Notes: a model not told the origin generated them from the sequence alone. A DNA stretch of 64,000 nucleotides from Aromatoleum aromaticum EbN1 (GCF_000025965.1 NC_006513.1:930001-994000), one strand, 5' to 3'. Counted from the stretch's first letter, positions 36,822 through 43,907 are shown. Numbers and translations are program-made.

Positions 36822-37921
36822 CGCTTCACATCCACCGCGACGGGAGCGGCTTCGTCGACCGGCCGCACCGTTTCGCCCTCGACCAGACGATGCACGCCGG
36901 CGACGACGACGCGCGCATCCGGCGGCAGCCCCGACCGGATCACGACGCCGTTCTCGCGAAACTCCCCGGCTTCGACTGCGAGCGGGCGCACCGTCGAGGC
37001 GTCGTCGACGATCCAGACGACGTCGCGCCCGTCGACGCGGGTCAGCGCCGGCAAAGGCAGCACCGTCTGCGCCGCCGCCGCCGACGCGAACGCGACACTC
37101 GCTGTCGCCCCGAGCGGGAGCGCCTCGCCCGCGCGCGGGACGCTGACCCGCACTGCGAACGAGCGCGTGGCGGCATCAGCCGCCGGGGCAATCTCGCGTA
37201 TCACCCCCGCGAACTCGCGGTCCGGATCGGACCACGGGCGCACAACGGCTTTCGCGCCGACCGCGAGTCCGCCGACGCGGCTCTCGGGCACGTGGATCAG
37301 CACTTCGCGTTCGTCGAGCCGTGCCACGCGCACCACCGGCTGGCCGCTGGAAACGACTTCGCCGGGCTCGGCAGGCGCCGCGATGACGACGCCGTCGTGA
37401 TCCGCCACAAGCGTCGCGTATTCCGCCTGGTTGCCGGCGCTGGCCGCCTCGGCGCGCGCCTGGCGCAAGCGCGCCTGCGCCGCCTGCAGCGCGGTGCGGC
37501 GGCTGTCGAGCGCGGATTCGCTGATGAAATTGCTCTCGCGCAGGCTCTTGCTGCGTTCGAACTCGCTGCGCGCAAGCGCCACGTCCGCTTCGGCCGCGAC
37601 GACCTGTGCGCGGGCGGCGTTCGCAGCGAGCCGGGCATCCTGCGGATCGAGCCGCGCGAGCACGTCGCCACGCCGGATCCGCGCGCCGACATCGACGCGT
37701 CGTTCGGTGATCTTGCCACCGATGCGAAACGCCAGATCGGTTTCGAAGCGCGAGCGCACTTCGCCCGTGTACACGTTCACGTTCGTCATCGGCGCGGACG
37801 CCTCGGCGACGCTGCGCACGAGCACCGCACGCGGCGGCTTGTCGGTGACTTGCGGGTCGGAACAGCCCGTCAGCAGCGCCAGCAGAGCCAACGGGGCAGC
37901 GAGGAAAATCGGGGCCTTCAT
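36818..37921 (-). CDS. RND efflux periplasmic adaptor (membrane fusion lipoprotein)
   Basis: A 367-residue AcrA/HlyD-family adaptor. The signal MKAPIFLAAPLALLALLTGC is a lipobox. Barrel-sandwich lipoyl halves ([35 protein letters not shown] and DGVVIAAPAEPGEVVSSGQPVVRVA) flank a helical hairpin (residues 85-155). With the downstream pump gene it forms a two-gene operon lacking its own outer-membrane factor. Confidence 0.93.
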   Translation of the reverse strand: MKAPIFLAAPLALLALLTGCSDPQVTDKPPRAVLVRSVAEASAPMTNVNVYTGEVRSRFETDLAFRIGGKITERRVDVGARIRRGDVLARLDPQDARLAANAARAQVVAAEADVALARSEFERSKSLRESNFISESALDSRRTALQAAQARLRQARAEAASAGNQAEYATLVADHDGVVIAAPAEPGEVVSSGQPVVRVARLDEREVLIHVPESRVGGLAVGAKAVVRPWSDPDREFAGVIREIAPAADAATRSFAVRVSVPRAGEALPLGATASVAFASAAAAQTVLPLPALTRVDGRDVVWIVDDASTVRPLAVEAGEFRENGVVIRSGLPPDARVVVAGVHRLVEGETVRPVDEAAPVAVDVKR

Positions 37922-38113
37922 CGGGAACCTCCGCTCGCGCGGAAACAGCCGCGAGCGCGTTCAGGATCGAGTCGAAATGGATTTCGGCATATTTGCCGAT
38001 GTCCTACGCGCGGCAGTACCGGCCGAAAGAATAGCGCGATAGCGCCCGATGGAGCAGCGGCGCAACGAACCGGTAGCGATCGTATCACCTCGACCGGGCG
38101 GAACGAGGGGGGC

Positions 38114-38172
38114 GACAGCGGGATCATCGCCGGCATCGCCGCCGCGGCCAGCACGATCGAACGGAAGCGACG
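38114..38172 (-). pseudogene. Remnant of an RND pump gene (C-terminal region)
   Basis: These bases align with 33757-33818 inside the intact pump gene, including 17 identical bases at one end and one three-base gap. On the minus strand the fragment reads RSIVLAAAAMPAMIPLS, which matches RPIMLTAAAAILAMIPLS. Nothing else of the gene remains. The 272-base space between the adaptor and the radical SAM gene otherwise holds nothing recognisable. Confidence 0.7.
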
Positions 38173-38193
38173 ACGCGATACCGGGTACGCGCC

Positions 38194-39189
38194 TCAGGCG
38201 GACCGCAGCGCGGTGAGCCCGCCCTCGAATCGGGCTTTGGCAAACGACGCGCCGGCCCTCAGCAACTCGGCTGCCCCGTAACGGTGGCGCATGTTGCAGC
38301 CGTTGCACAGTTCGGCGATCGGCTCCATGCCTTCGCGCCGCGTCAGCACCTCATCCAGGCTGTCGGTCGCCACGTGCCCGATGACGTGCCGGTGGCCGAT
38401 GTCGTTGTAGCAGTACAGATATTCTCCTGCCGCCGAAACGAAGACATCGACGTTGCGCGGGATGCAGCGGAAGCGGTTGCGGCGCCATTGCCGCAGCAGG
38501 TCGCGGGCGCCGGGAATGAAATCGATTTCCTGCGAGCGCAATCGATGACGCCGGATGAGGTCGCGCAATGTGCGCGTTGCCGGTTCGTCAGCCTTCAGGC
38601 TGCCAGCACGGTTGTACAGCGTCGGCGACATCGTCAGCGTATCCACGCCCTGCGCGCGCAGCCAGTCGATCGTCTCCGGCAGCGAAGGCAGGCATTCGGC
38701 CATCGGCGTGAGGCTGATCGCGAGCCGCGTGTGCCGAAGCAGTTTTTGCGCCGCCTGGATGTTCGCCATGACGCGAGCGTGGTCGAGGTTCACATGGACA
38801 CGTCCATACACCGCAGGATCGATACTGGAAAAGGACACCAGCAGCAGTTCGATGGCGCCATCGAGATGGCGGAGTTTGTCGGGGTCGAGCAGGTGTCCGT
38901 TGCTGACCATGTCGAAGCGCACCGGATGGCCGCGAAGGTCGTCGACAAACTCGAAGAACCGCGGGTGCGTGGTCGGCTCGCCGTACCCGGCGATGACGAC
39001 GCGGAAAACCCTCTCCGGCGACAGCCGCCCGAGCAACTGCTGCCAGCTCTCCCGCTTCATGAGTTGCGGGCGCTCGATCAGCTCGCGCGGGCACATCGGG
39101 CACAGCGCGTTGCACTTGCTCGTCCATTCGGCGTTGACGGCGATCCGGTAGTCTCCGCCGCTGCGCATTTTCGGTGCTGTCGCGCTCAT
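38194..39189 (-). CDS. Radical SAM protein with SPASM-like C-terminus
   Basis: A 331-residue radical SAM enzyme. The 4Fe-4S cluster site is CNALCPMC (CxxxCxxC) near residue 28, followed by VVIAGYGEPTTHPRFFEF (the GE motif) and FDMVSNGHLL. The C-terminal part has further cysteines in FRCIPR, YLYCYND and CNGCNMRHRYG, the pattern of an auxiliary cluster in SPASM/twitch proteins. The ATG at 39189 overlaps the stop of the flavin-oxidase-like gene. The enzyme modifies a small molecule or peptide that cannot be named; its place 850 bases from the double-glycine peptide genes makes peptide maturation possible but unproven. Confidence 0.88.
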   Translation of the reverse strand: MSATAPKMRSGGDYRIAVNAEWTSKCNALCPMCPRELIERPQLMKRESWQQLLGRLSPERVFRVVIAGYGEPTTHPRFFEFVDDLRGHPVRFDMVSNGHLLDPDKLRHLDGAIELLLVSFSSIDPAVYGRVHVNLDHARVMANIQAAQKLLRHTRLAISLTPMAECLPSLPETIDWLRAQGVDTLTMSPTLYNRAGSLKADEPATRTLRDLIRRHRLRSQEIDFIPGARDLLRQWRRNRFRCIPRNVDVFVSAAGEYLYCYNDIGHRHVIGHVATDSLDEVLTRREGMEPIAELCNGCNMRHRYGAAELLRAGASFAKARFEGGLTALRSA

Positions 39190-39680
39190 GGCAAAGGACC
39201 CAGCCGGGGAACGTGGTTCGGGCAGTTCGGCACCACCTGCTCGATGTCGACCACCACTACGCGCGTGCTCCCCGGAAAGAGGGCCAGCAGCTCGCCCGCA
39301 TCGTGGATCGTCGCCTTGCCGTTGACGCGCAGGCGGCCGCCGTCGGCGAAATCGATGAACAGGCAGCCGACATGCGGATTCGACAGGATGTTGCCGAGGC
39401 TCATGAAGGCGCCGTTGCCGTCGAAATCGGCAAAGGCGAAGCGCCTTTCGTCGAGGATGCGCAACAGTCCGGGCCCGCCGCCCTTGAACGAGCAGTCGCA
39501 GCGGCCATCGGGCGAGCTGGTTGCGAGGAAGAAGAACGGCGCGTTTTCCAGGCGGGCGTGGAATTCGCCCGGGATGTGGTCCCACAGCAGGCGCCGGCGG
39601 CGGGCGTCGTCCCAAATCGTGCGGGTGTTCCAGCGCTGCTGGGCGGCAAGTTCGCCCTCATTGAACGGCGGCAGGTTCAT
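39186..39680 (-). CDS. Pyridoxamine 5'-phosphate oxidase-like FMN-binding protein
   Basis: A 164-residue split-barrel flavoprotein. FFFLATSSPDGRCDCSFKGGGPGLLRIL and FAFADFDGNGAFMSLGNILSNPHVGCLFIDF are the strands that bind FMN in the PNPOx-like family. Such proteins reduce or oxidise varied substrates and cannot be assigned from sequence. It is cotranscribed with the radical SAM gene by a four-base overlap. The upstream region is shared with the peptide operon that runs the other way. Confidence 0.85.
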   Translation of the reverse strand: MNLPPFNEGELAAQQRWNTRTIWDDARRRRLLWDHIPGEFHARLENAPFFFLATSSPDGRCDCSFKGGGPGLLRILDERRFAFADFDGNGAFMSLGNILSNPHVGCLFIDFADGGRLRVNGKATIHDAGELLALFPGSTRVVVVDIEQVVPNCPNHVPRLGPLP

Positions 39681-39791
39681 CGGCTGTGGTCGCTCCGGAA
39701 AGGGGTCGGTCGGGTGGCGGTGCCCCCATCACCAGCCGAAAGTCTGTACCGGGAAGATTAAGGTGAGCTTAAGCGGAGAGGGCGAACCCGG

Positions 39792-39812
39792 CTGTTGCGA
39801 ACCAACCAACAG
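39792..39812. promoter_or_regulatory. Candidate activator-binding inverted repeat
   Basis: CTGTTG and CAACAG form perfect six-base arms around nine bases. The site is about 160 bases upstream of the sigma-54 element, the usual distance for an enhancer bound by a sigma-54 activator such as the one encoded at 42588-43907. TTGCGAA occurs twice nearby. Binding is inference. Confidence 0.4.
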
Positions 39813-39913
39813 AATTGCGAAAAGCTGTTCGGCAGGGACCACCACGGCACATCACCGCAAGCAACGCCCACGGCGCGGAATTTTCATGATCACGCAACAT
39901 AATCGTTCGCTTT

Positions 39914-39926
39914 CAATGGCTTGAGA
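39914..39926. promoter_or_regulatory. IHF-like site
   Basis: CAATGGCTTGAGA matches the reverse of the IHF consensus (YAA-N4-TTGATW) at all but one fixed position. It lies between the candidate enhancer and the sigma-54 promoter, where DNA bending by IHF is commonly needed. Confidence 0.5.
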
Positions 39927-39951
39927 TTATATCCGAGCCTCTCCAGACAGC

Positions 39952-39966
39952 TGGCACGGTCCCTGC
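39952..39966 (+). promoter_or_regulatory. Sigma-54 (-24/-12) promoter of the peptide operon
   Basis: TGGCACG-N4-CTGC has the full -24 element and one mismatch in the -12 element (consensus TTGC), with the required ten bases between the GG and GC pairs. Transcription would begin near 39977, about 60 bases before the first peptide ATG at 40039. A sigma-54 activator is encoded in the same cluster. Confidence 0.85.
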
Positions 39967-40038
39967 GATAGGTCTGCTGAGCGCGCGAAAGTGCTCGATG
40001 CAAATCCAACCCTTAACAGAGCTCTCAGGAGAACGACC

Positions 40039-40317
40039 ATGAAATCCAACCTGATCATCAAGGACCTGTCCCTCGACAAAGCCCTCGACCGCAAAGCCAT
40101 GTCGTCGGTTCGCGGCGGGGTCGGCAATCAGGCCAACGCGACGCAGCAGGGGAATTTCCAGGAAATGTTTGCTGGGGTCGCAGTCGCCAACGGCGCGGAC
40201 TTCGGCGGCAGCGGCCCGGTGAATTTCCAGGTCACGTCCACGCCGACCCAGGACGCGTGGAACAACGCCGACAACAAGAACAAGATGGGCTATTCGCACT
40301 ACTACCCCTACGCGTAA
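40039..40317 (+). CDS. Double-glycine leader protein 1
   Basis: A 92-residue protein, first of five tandem paralogs. Leader residues 1-27 end LDRKAMSSVRGG; with cleavage after Gly27, Leu16 is at -12, Met21 at -7 and Val24 at -4, the canonical register for C39 peptidases. The 65-residue cargo is rich in Asn, Gln, Ala and Gly, has no cysteine, carries GSGPVNFQV in the middle, and ends in an aromatic tail YSHYYPYA. CAGGAG precedes the ATG. The likely exporter is the peptidase-containing ABC protein at 43904-46969. Whether the product is a toxin, signal or surface fibre is not known. Confidence 0.88.
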   Translation: MKSNLIIKDLSLDKALDRKAMSSVRGGVGNQANATQQGNFQEMFAGVAVANGADFGGSGPVNFQVTSTPTQDAWNNADNKNKMGYSHYYPYA

Positions 40318-40369
40318 TACCAGCGAACCCAGCGAATCGATCCATCACCGACCCTTCAGGAGAACCATC

Positions 40370-40642
40370 ATGAATTCGACTCTGACCATCAAGGACCTGT
40401 CCCTCGACAAGGCCCTCGATCGCAAGTCCATGTCCGCCGTCCGCGGCGGCTTTTTCGATCAGGCCAACGCCACCCAGCAGGCGAACGGCCAGACGATGAC
40501 CGCGCCGGTCGAAGTCGCCAACTTCGGCAACTTCAGTGGCAGCGGCCCGGTGAACATGCAAGTCACGTCCGAGCCGACGCAGCACGCATCGAACGACGCC
40601 TACAGCAAGAACAAGATCGCCCAACCGTACTACTACTGGTAA
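40370..40642 (+). CDS. Double-glycine leader protein 2
   Basis: A 90-residue paralog. Leader residues 1-27 read up to LDRKSMSAVRGG with the same -12/-7/-4 hydrophobic register. The 63-residue cargo starts FFDQANATQQ, shares GSGPVNMQV and a PTQHASND segment with paralogs 1 and 3, contains no cysteine and ends QPYYYW. The nucleotide sequence of the first 30 codons is nearly identical to that of paralog 3, pointing to recent duplication. CAGGAG precedes the ATG. It is followed by a long intergenic hairpin. Confidence 0.88.
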   Translation: MNSTLTIKDLSLDKALDRKSMSAVRGGFFDQANATQQANGQTMTAPVEVANFGNFSGSGPVNMQVTSEPTQHASNDAYSKNKIAQPYYYW

Positions 40643-40653
40643 TGGCGACGAGC

Positions 40654-40682
40654 CTGGCGGAGGCGACGACAGCCTCCGCCAG
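40654..40682 (+). promoter_or_regulatory. Intergenic hairpin after peptide gene 2
   Basis: CTGGCGGAGGC pairs perfectly with GCCTCCGCCAG (11 bp) around a seven-base loop. No T-run follows, so it is not a classical terminator; it may stabilise or process the transcript. Confidence 0.75.
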
Positions 40683-40734
40683 CTTCCGCCGCATCAATGC
40701 CTGCTTGCCCAACCGACGTTTCAGGAGAACTACC

Positions 40735-41016
40735 ATGCATTCGACTCTCACCATCAAGGATCTTTCCCTCGACAAGGCCCTCGATCGCAAGTCCATGTCC
40801 GCCGTCCGCGGCGGCTTTTTCGATCAGGCCAACGCGACGCAACAGCAGAACTTCCAGTCGATGTTCGCGCCGGTGGCCGTCGCCAACGGTGCAAACTTTG
40901 CCGGCAGCGGTCCGGTGATCATCCAGGTCGACTCGATGCCGACGCAAGTGGCCTCGAACGACAGCGACAGCAAGAACCGCAACCTTTTCAACGACCTCTT
41001 CCGCGGCTTCGCCTGA
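40735..41016 (+). CDS. Double-glycine leader protein 3
   Basis: A 93-residue paralog. Leader 1-27 is the same as in paralog 2 apart from the second residue. The 66-residue cargo begins FFDQANATQQQNFQSMF and has GSGPVIIQV and PTQVASND, then a different end (NLFNDLFRGFA) in place of the aromatic tail. No cysteine. CAGGAG precedes the ATG at 40735; upstream in-frame ATG codons lack a ribosome site. A second hairpin follows. Confidence 0.88.
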   Translation: MHSTLTIKDLSLDKALDRKSMSAVRGGFFDQANATQQQNFQSMFAPVAVANGANFAGSGPVIIQVDSMPTQVASNDSDSKNRNLFNDLFRGFA

Positions 41017-41026
41017 CGCCGCGGTC

Positions 41027-41057
41027 CCGGTGGAAGCCTCGACACGGCTTCCACCGG
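41027..41057 (+). promoter_or_regulatory. Intergenic hairpin after peptide gene 3
   Basis: CCGGTGGAAGCC pairs with GGCTTCCACCGG (12 bp) around a seven-base loop; no T-run follows. Its layout repeats that of the hairpin at 40654 but the sequence differs. Confidence 0.75.
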
Positions 41058-41085
41058 ATTCGGGAAAAGCTGCACCGGAGGATAT

Positions 41086-41376
41086 ATGGCTGCCATCACC
41101 ATCAAGGACCTGCGGGCCGACTTCACCCTGGACCGCAAGACAATGTCCTCCGTCAAGGGCCGGGGAGGCGCGCCGTGGGTCTATGGATGGATAAGCCCTT
41201 ATATCGGGAATGCGTCGACCCGCGTCGGCGCCGTCACCAACTTCTACCAGACCAACAACATCTTCGTCGCGGATCAGATCAACAATCAGATCCAGGTAAT
41301 CGACATCGACAATTCCGCTGCCAATGCCGCCATCAACGTCGCCGCGACACAGACCGCCATCAACTTCAAGCGGTAG
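41086..41376 (+). CDS. Double-glycine leader protein 4 (variant cleavage site)
   Basis: A 96-residue paralog with leader TIKDLRADFTLDRKTMSSV. In the register of the others, Leu15, Met20 and Val23 place cleavage after Gly25-Arg26, with the Gly-Gly pair at +1/+2, so the usual Gly at -1 is replaced by Arg. The cargo is different: PWVYGWISPYIG, then a long Asn/Gln/Ile-rich stretch (FYQTNNIFVADQINNQ and AANAAINVAATQTAINF), beta-prone and lacking cysteine. CCGGAGGATAT precedes the ATG. Export by the same ABC protein is plausible but cleavage needs testing. Confidence 0.82.
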   Translation: MAAITIKDLRADFTLDRKTMSSVKGRGGAPWVYGWISPYIGNASTRVGAVTNFYQTNNIFVADQINNQIQVIDIDNSAANAAINVAATQTAINFKR

Positions 41377-41428
41377 CGGGCGGACCGGCATTCCGGCCTG
41401 TGACGGCGCAGGCCTTGCCGCTCCCGTA

Positions 41429-41449
41429 CGGAGGGGAAATGCCCCTCCG
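41429..41449 (+). promoter_or_regulatory. Intergenic hairpin after peptide gene 4
   Basis: CGGAGGGG pairs with CCCCTCCG (8 bp) around AAATG. It is the third hairpin between members of the peptide gene row. Confidence 0.65.
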
Positions 41450-41523
41450 GACAGCTCACTTCGGTGACCTATACTGGGACATCGGGCGGTCGTTTTCCAG
41501 CCACGAACTTCGAGGAACACACC

Positions 41524-41712
41524 ATGGCCACGATAGTCATCAAGGACTTGCCGGAAAACACGGCGCTCGACCGCGAGGCAATGCGGGCGATCAGCGGGGG
41601 CGCCCGACTGGGCGGACGTCCGACCGGCGGGCGCGCGGCGCCACGCACGGTTTTTCGCCCCGCAGTCGGACAGGCGCCGCGCCGCGCCGCGCCGACGCTG
41701 CTGTTCCCGTAG
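41524..41712 (+). CDS. Double-glycine leader protein 5 (short, cationic cargo)
   Basis: A 62-residue protein with leader ending LDREAMRAISGG: Leu15 at -12, Met20 at -7, Ile23 at -4, Gly-Gly at 25-26. The 36-residue cargo contains seven arginines, no acidic residue and many Pro/Gly/Ala, ending APTLLFP. It is unlike the Asn/Gln-rich cargo of paralogs 1-4 and resembles a proline/arginine-rich antimicrobial peptide in composition only. It is directly upstream of the phosphatase gene. Start ATG at 41524 with GAGGA upstream. Confidence 0.85.
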   Translation: MATIVIKDLPENTALDREAMRAISGGARLGGRPTGGRAAPRTVFRPAVGQAPRRAAPTLLFP

Positions 41713-41790
41713 CGGTCGCAACCGCCCGCGCGGGAATCGATACCGGACCGCCGTCAATAGCCGGCGCCCCGCCAGCGCCGCAAGACTTTC

Positions 41791-42555
41791 ATGCCCCCTG
41801 CCGACCGGATCCGCTGGACCTCAGCGGCCCGCTGCCATGTGGGTCTGGTCCGCGATGTCAACGAGGACGCCTTCCTCGACCGCCCCGAGCGCGGCCTGTG
41901 GGTGGTCGCCGACGGCATGGGCGGGCACGATGCGGGCGAACTGGCGAGCCGCATGATCGTGTCGGCGATCGACGGTCTCGCGCCGTGTGCGGACCTGGCA
42001 ACTTTCATCATGGCGGCGCGACAGCGCCTGCAGGTCGTCAATCGCCAGCTTCGCGCGGAAGCGATGATGCGCGAAGTGCCGATCATCGGCAGCACTGTTG
42101 TCGTCATGCTCGGTTGCGGACCATTCTGTGCATACCTGTGGGCCGGCGACAGCCGCATCTATCTCTATCGCGCCGGGCGCCTGATGCTGCTGAGCCGCGA
42201 CCACAGCCACGCCGAAGAGCTGCGTGCGCAAGGCCTTGCCGATAGCGAAACGCTCGCATCCGCGCAGAACCTCGTCACGCGCGCAGTCGGCGCCCTCGAC
42301 ACGCTCGAACTCGACGAAGGCTCGATGCCGGTCGTCGACGGCGACATCTTCCTGCTGTGCAGCGACGGCCTGACGAATTACGCGAGCGAGCGGGACATCG
42401 CCAACGCGCTCGCTGCGGGCGACTGCCCGCAGGCGGCGGACACGCTGGTCGAGCTCGCGCTGAAAGGCGGCGGGCGCGACAACATCACCGCGGTGGTCGT
42501 GCGCGCCGAAGATTCCTGCAGCGCCGACATGACGGTGCTCAACCCCGCACTGTGA
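41791..42555 (+). CDS. PP2C-family Ser/Thr protein phosphatase
   Basis: Metal-dependent phosphatase of 254 residues. Metal ligands and motifs: RDVNEDAFLD (Asp26), VADGMGGHDAGE (Asp41), GDSRIYLYR, LLCSDGLTNY (Asp192) and GGGRDNITAVVV (Asp230). There is no membrane segment, so it acts in the cytoplasm. It resembles PppA/Stp1, which oppose PpkA-like kinases. Its location behind the peptide genes, opposite the exporter operon, suggests it removes phosphate from the FHA protein or kinase in this cluster. It ends 32 bases before the convergent activator gene. Confidence 0.93.
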   Translation: MPPADRIRWTSAARCHVGLVRDVNEDAFLDRPERGLWVVADGMGGHDAGELASRMIVSAIDGLAPCADLATFIMAARQRLQVVNRQLRAEAMMREVPIIGSTVVVMLGCGPFCAYLWAGDSRIYLYRAGRLMLLSRDHSHAEELRAQGLADSETLASAQNLVTRAVGALDTLELDEGSMPVVDGDIFLLCSDGLTNYASERDIANALAAGDCPQAADTLVELALKGGGRDNITAVVVRAEDSCSADMTVLNPAL

Positions 42556-42587
42556 CGGGGTGCGGGTGAGTCGCTCAGGCCGCCCGC

Positions 42588-43907
42588 TCAGCGGCCGTCG
42601 TCGCCGCGGGACGGCGGGCGGTGGCGAAAGTCCTTCGAGCGGATGCCGTGTTTCTTCAGCAGCGTCTGCAGGTGCGAGCGGTTCATGTCGCAGCGCCGCG
42701 CCAGCTCCGCGACGGTGCCGCCGACCTGCTGCAGGCCCCGCTCGAGGAACAGCCTCTCCGCCTCGTCGCTGGCGGCGCGTTTTGCGTCGCTGAGCGATAT
42801 CGAGGCTGCCGTCGCGGCCGACGCGTCGCTCGCAGCCGGCAGCGCGGCCGCGGCATTTGCCGGTGCCGACTGCGTCGCATCGGGGCGGATATCGGCAGGC
42901 AGATGCTGCAGGTCGGCGGTCTCCCCGGCCAGGCAGGAGATGCGGTAGATGATGTTGCGCAGCTCCCGTATGTTGCCGGGATAGGGATAGCGCAACAGGA
43001 ACTCCCGCAGCCGCGGCGTCATGCGCACCGGGCGGCGCTTCAGCGCTGCGGCAGCCTCGTCGCCGAAGAACGCGAACAGCAGCGGAATCTCGTCGCGGCG
43101 TTCGCGCAGCGGCGGCAGCGTCACGTGGATGACGCCGAGGCGGTAGAACAGGTCCTCGCGGAACCGGCCTTCTTCGCTCAGGCGGCGCAGGTTGCGGTTC
43201 GTCGCCGCGACGATGCGGGTGTCGACGGCGATCGGCTCGTCGGAGCCGACGCGCTGGATCTCGTGCGATTCGAGCACCCGCAGCAGCTTCACCTGCCCGG
43301 ACAGCGGCAGTTCGCCGATCTCGTCGAGGAAGATCGTGCCGGTGTGCGCGCTTTCGAACTTGCCTTTGCGATCGCTCACCGCGCCGGTGAACGCGCCCTT
43401 GCGGTGGCCGAAAAGCTCGGACTCCAGCAGGTTGTCGGGGATCGCGCCGCAGTTGACCGAGATGTAGGGCTTGTCGGAGCGCGAGCCGTTGGCGTGGATC
43501 ACTTTCGCCATCAGCTCCTTGCCGGTGCCGCTTTCGCCGTCGATGAGGACCGGCAGGTCGGTCGGCGCCGCCTTCTCGGCGATTTCGAGCGCCTCCAGGA
43601 GCTGCGGGTTGTCGCCGAACGCGCCTTCGAAGACGAAGCTGCGCTCGAGCAGCGCCCGCCGCCGCGCGCCCGGCGTGCGCTCGACGCGCACGCTTTCGGC
43701 CGCGGCCGCCTCGACGAAGCGCTCCTTGTGCGACAGCTGCATCACCTCGTCGCGCACCGCGTTGGCCTGCCGCAACAGCTTCTCGATCTCGGGCCGCGCG
43801 AGCGTCGGCGCCCAGCGCAGCGTCGAGCGCAGGATCTCGATCTTCTCGAGCAGCCCGGCGTACGAAATCACCGGGCTGCCGCGCAGCCCCGGAGTCAGGA
43901 TCTTCAT
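42588..43907 (-). CDS. Sigma-54-dependent transcriptional activator (no receiver domain)
   Basis: A 439-residue enhancer-binding protein. An N-terminal region of about 90 residues, helical and without a receiver or PAS signature, is followed by the AAA+ domain: Walker A GESGTGKE (124-131), GAFTGA (171-176, contacts sigma-54) and Walker B GTIFLDEIGEL (from 190). A Fis-type helix-turn-helix lies at about 395-422 (TVAELARRCDMNRSHLQTLLKKHGI). The ATG at 43907 overlaps the ABC exporter stop (ATGA), so it is the last gene of that operon. Two sigma-54 promoters in the cluster are its expected targets. Confidence 0.95.
   Translation of the reverse strand: MKILTPGLRGSPVISYAGLLEKIEILRSTLRWAPTLARPEIEKLLRQANAVRDEVMQLSHKERFVEAAAAESVRVERTPGARRRALLERSFVFEGAFGDNPQLLEALEIAEKAAPTDLPVLIDGESGTGKELMAKVIHANGSRSDKPYISVNCGAIPDNLLESELFGHRKGAFTGAVSDRKGKFESAHTGTIFLDEIGELPLSGQVKLLRVLESHEIQRVGSDEPIAVDTRIVAATNRNLRRLSEEGRFREDLFYRLGVIHVTLPPLRERRDEIPLLFAFFGDEAAAALKRRPVRMTPRLREFLLRYPYPGNIRELRNIIYRISCLAGETADLQHLPADIRPDATQSAPANAAAALPAASDASAATAASISLSDAKRAASDEAERLFLERGLQQVGGTVAELARRCDMNRSHLQTLLKKHGIRSKDFRHRPPSRGDDGR

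Larger units (their letters stand above)
39681..40038. other. 358-base divergent control region
   Basis: No gene is seen here. It holds a TTAAG-N5-CTTAA inverted repeat (39758-39772), the CTGTTG inverted repeat (39792-39812), an IHF-like site, a sigma-54 promoter and the leader of the first peptide gene, with CAGGAG before its ATG. The T-rich and A-rich stretch around 39880-39935 contrasts with the GC-rich surroundings. Confidence 0.75.

Noticed and set aside
40039-41712. Toxin-antitoxin or phage structural small proteins
   Set aside because: The shared leader fits the C39 double-glycine register in all hydrophobic positions and the matching exporter is encoded 2 kb away; no phage genes are seen.
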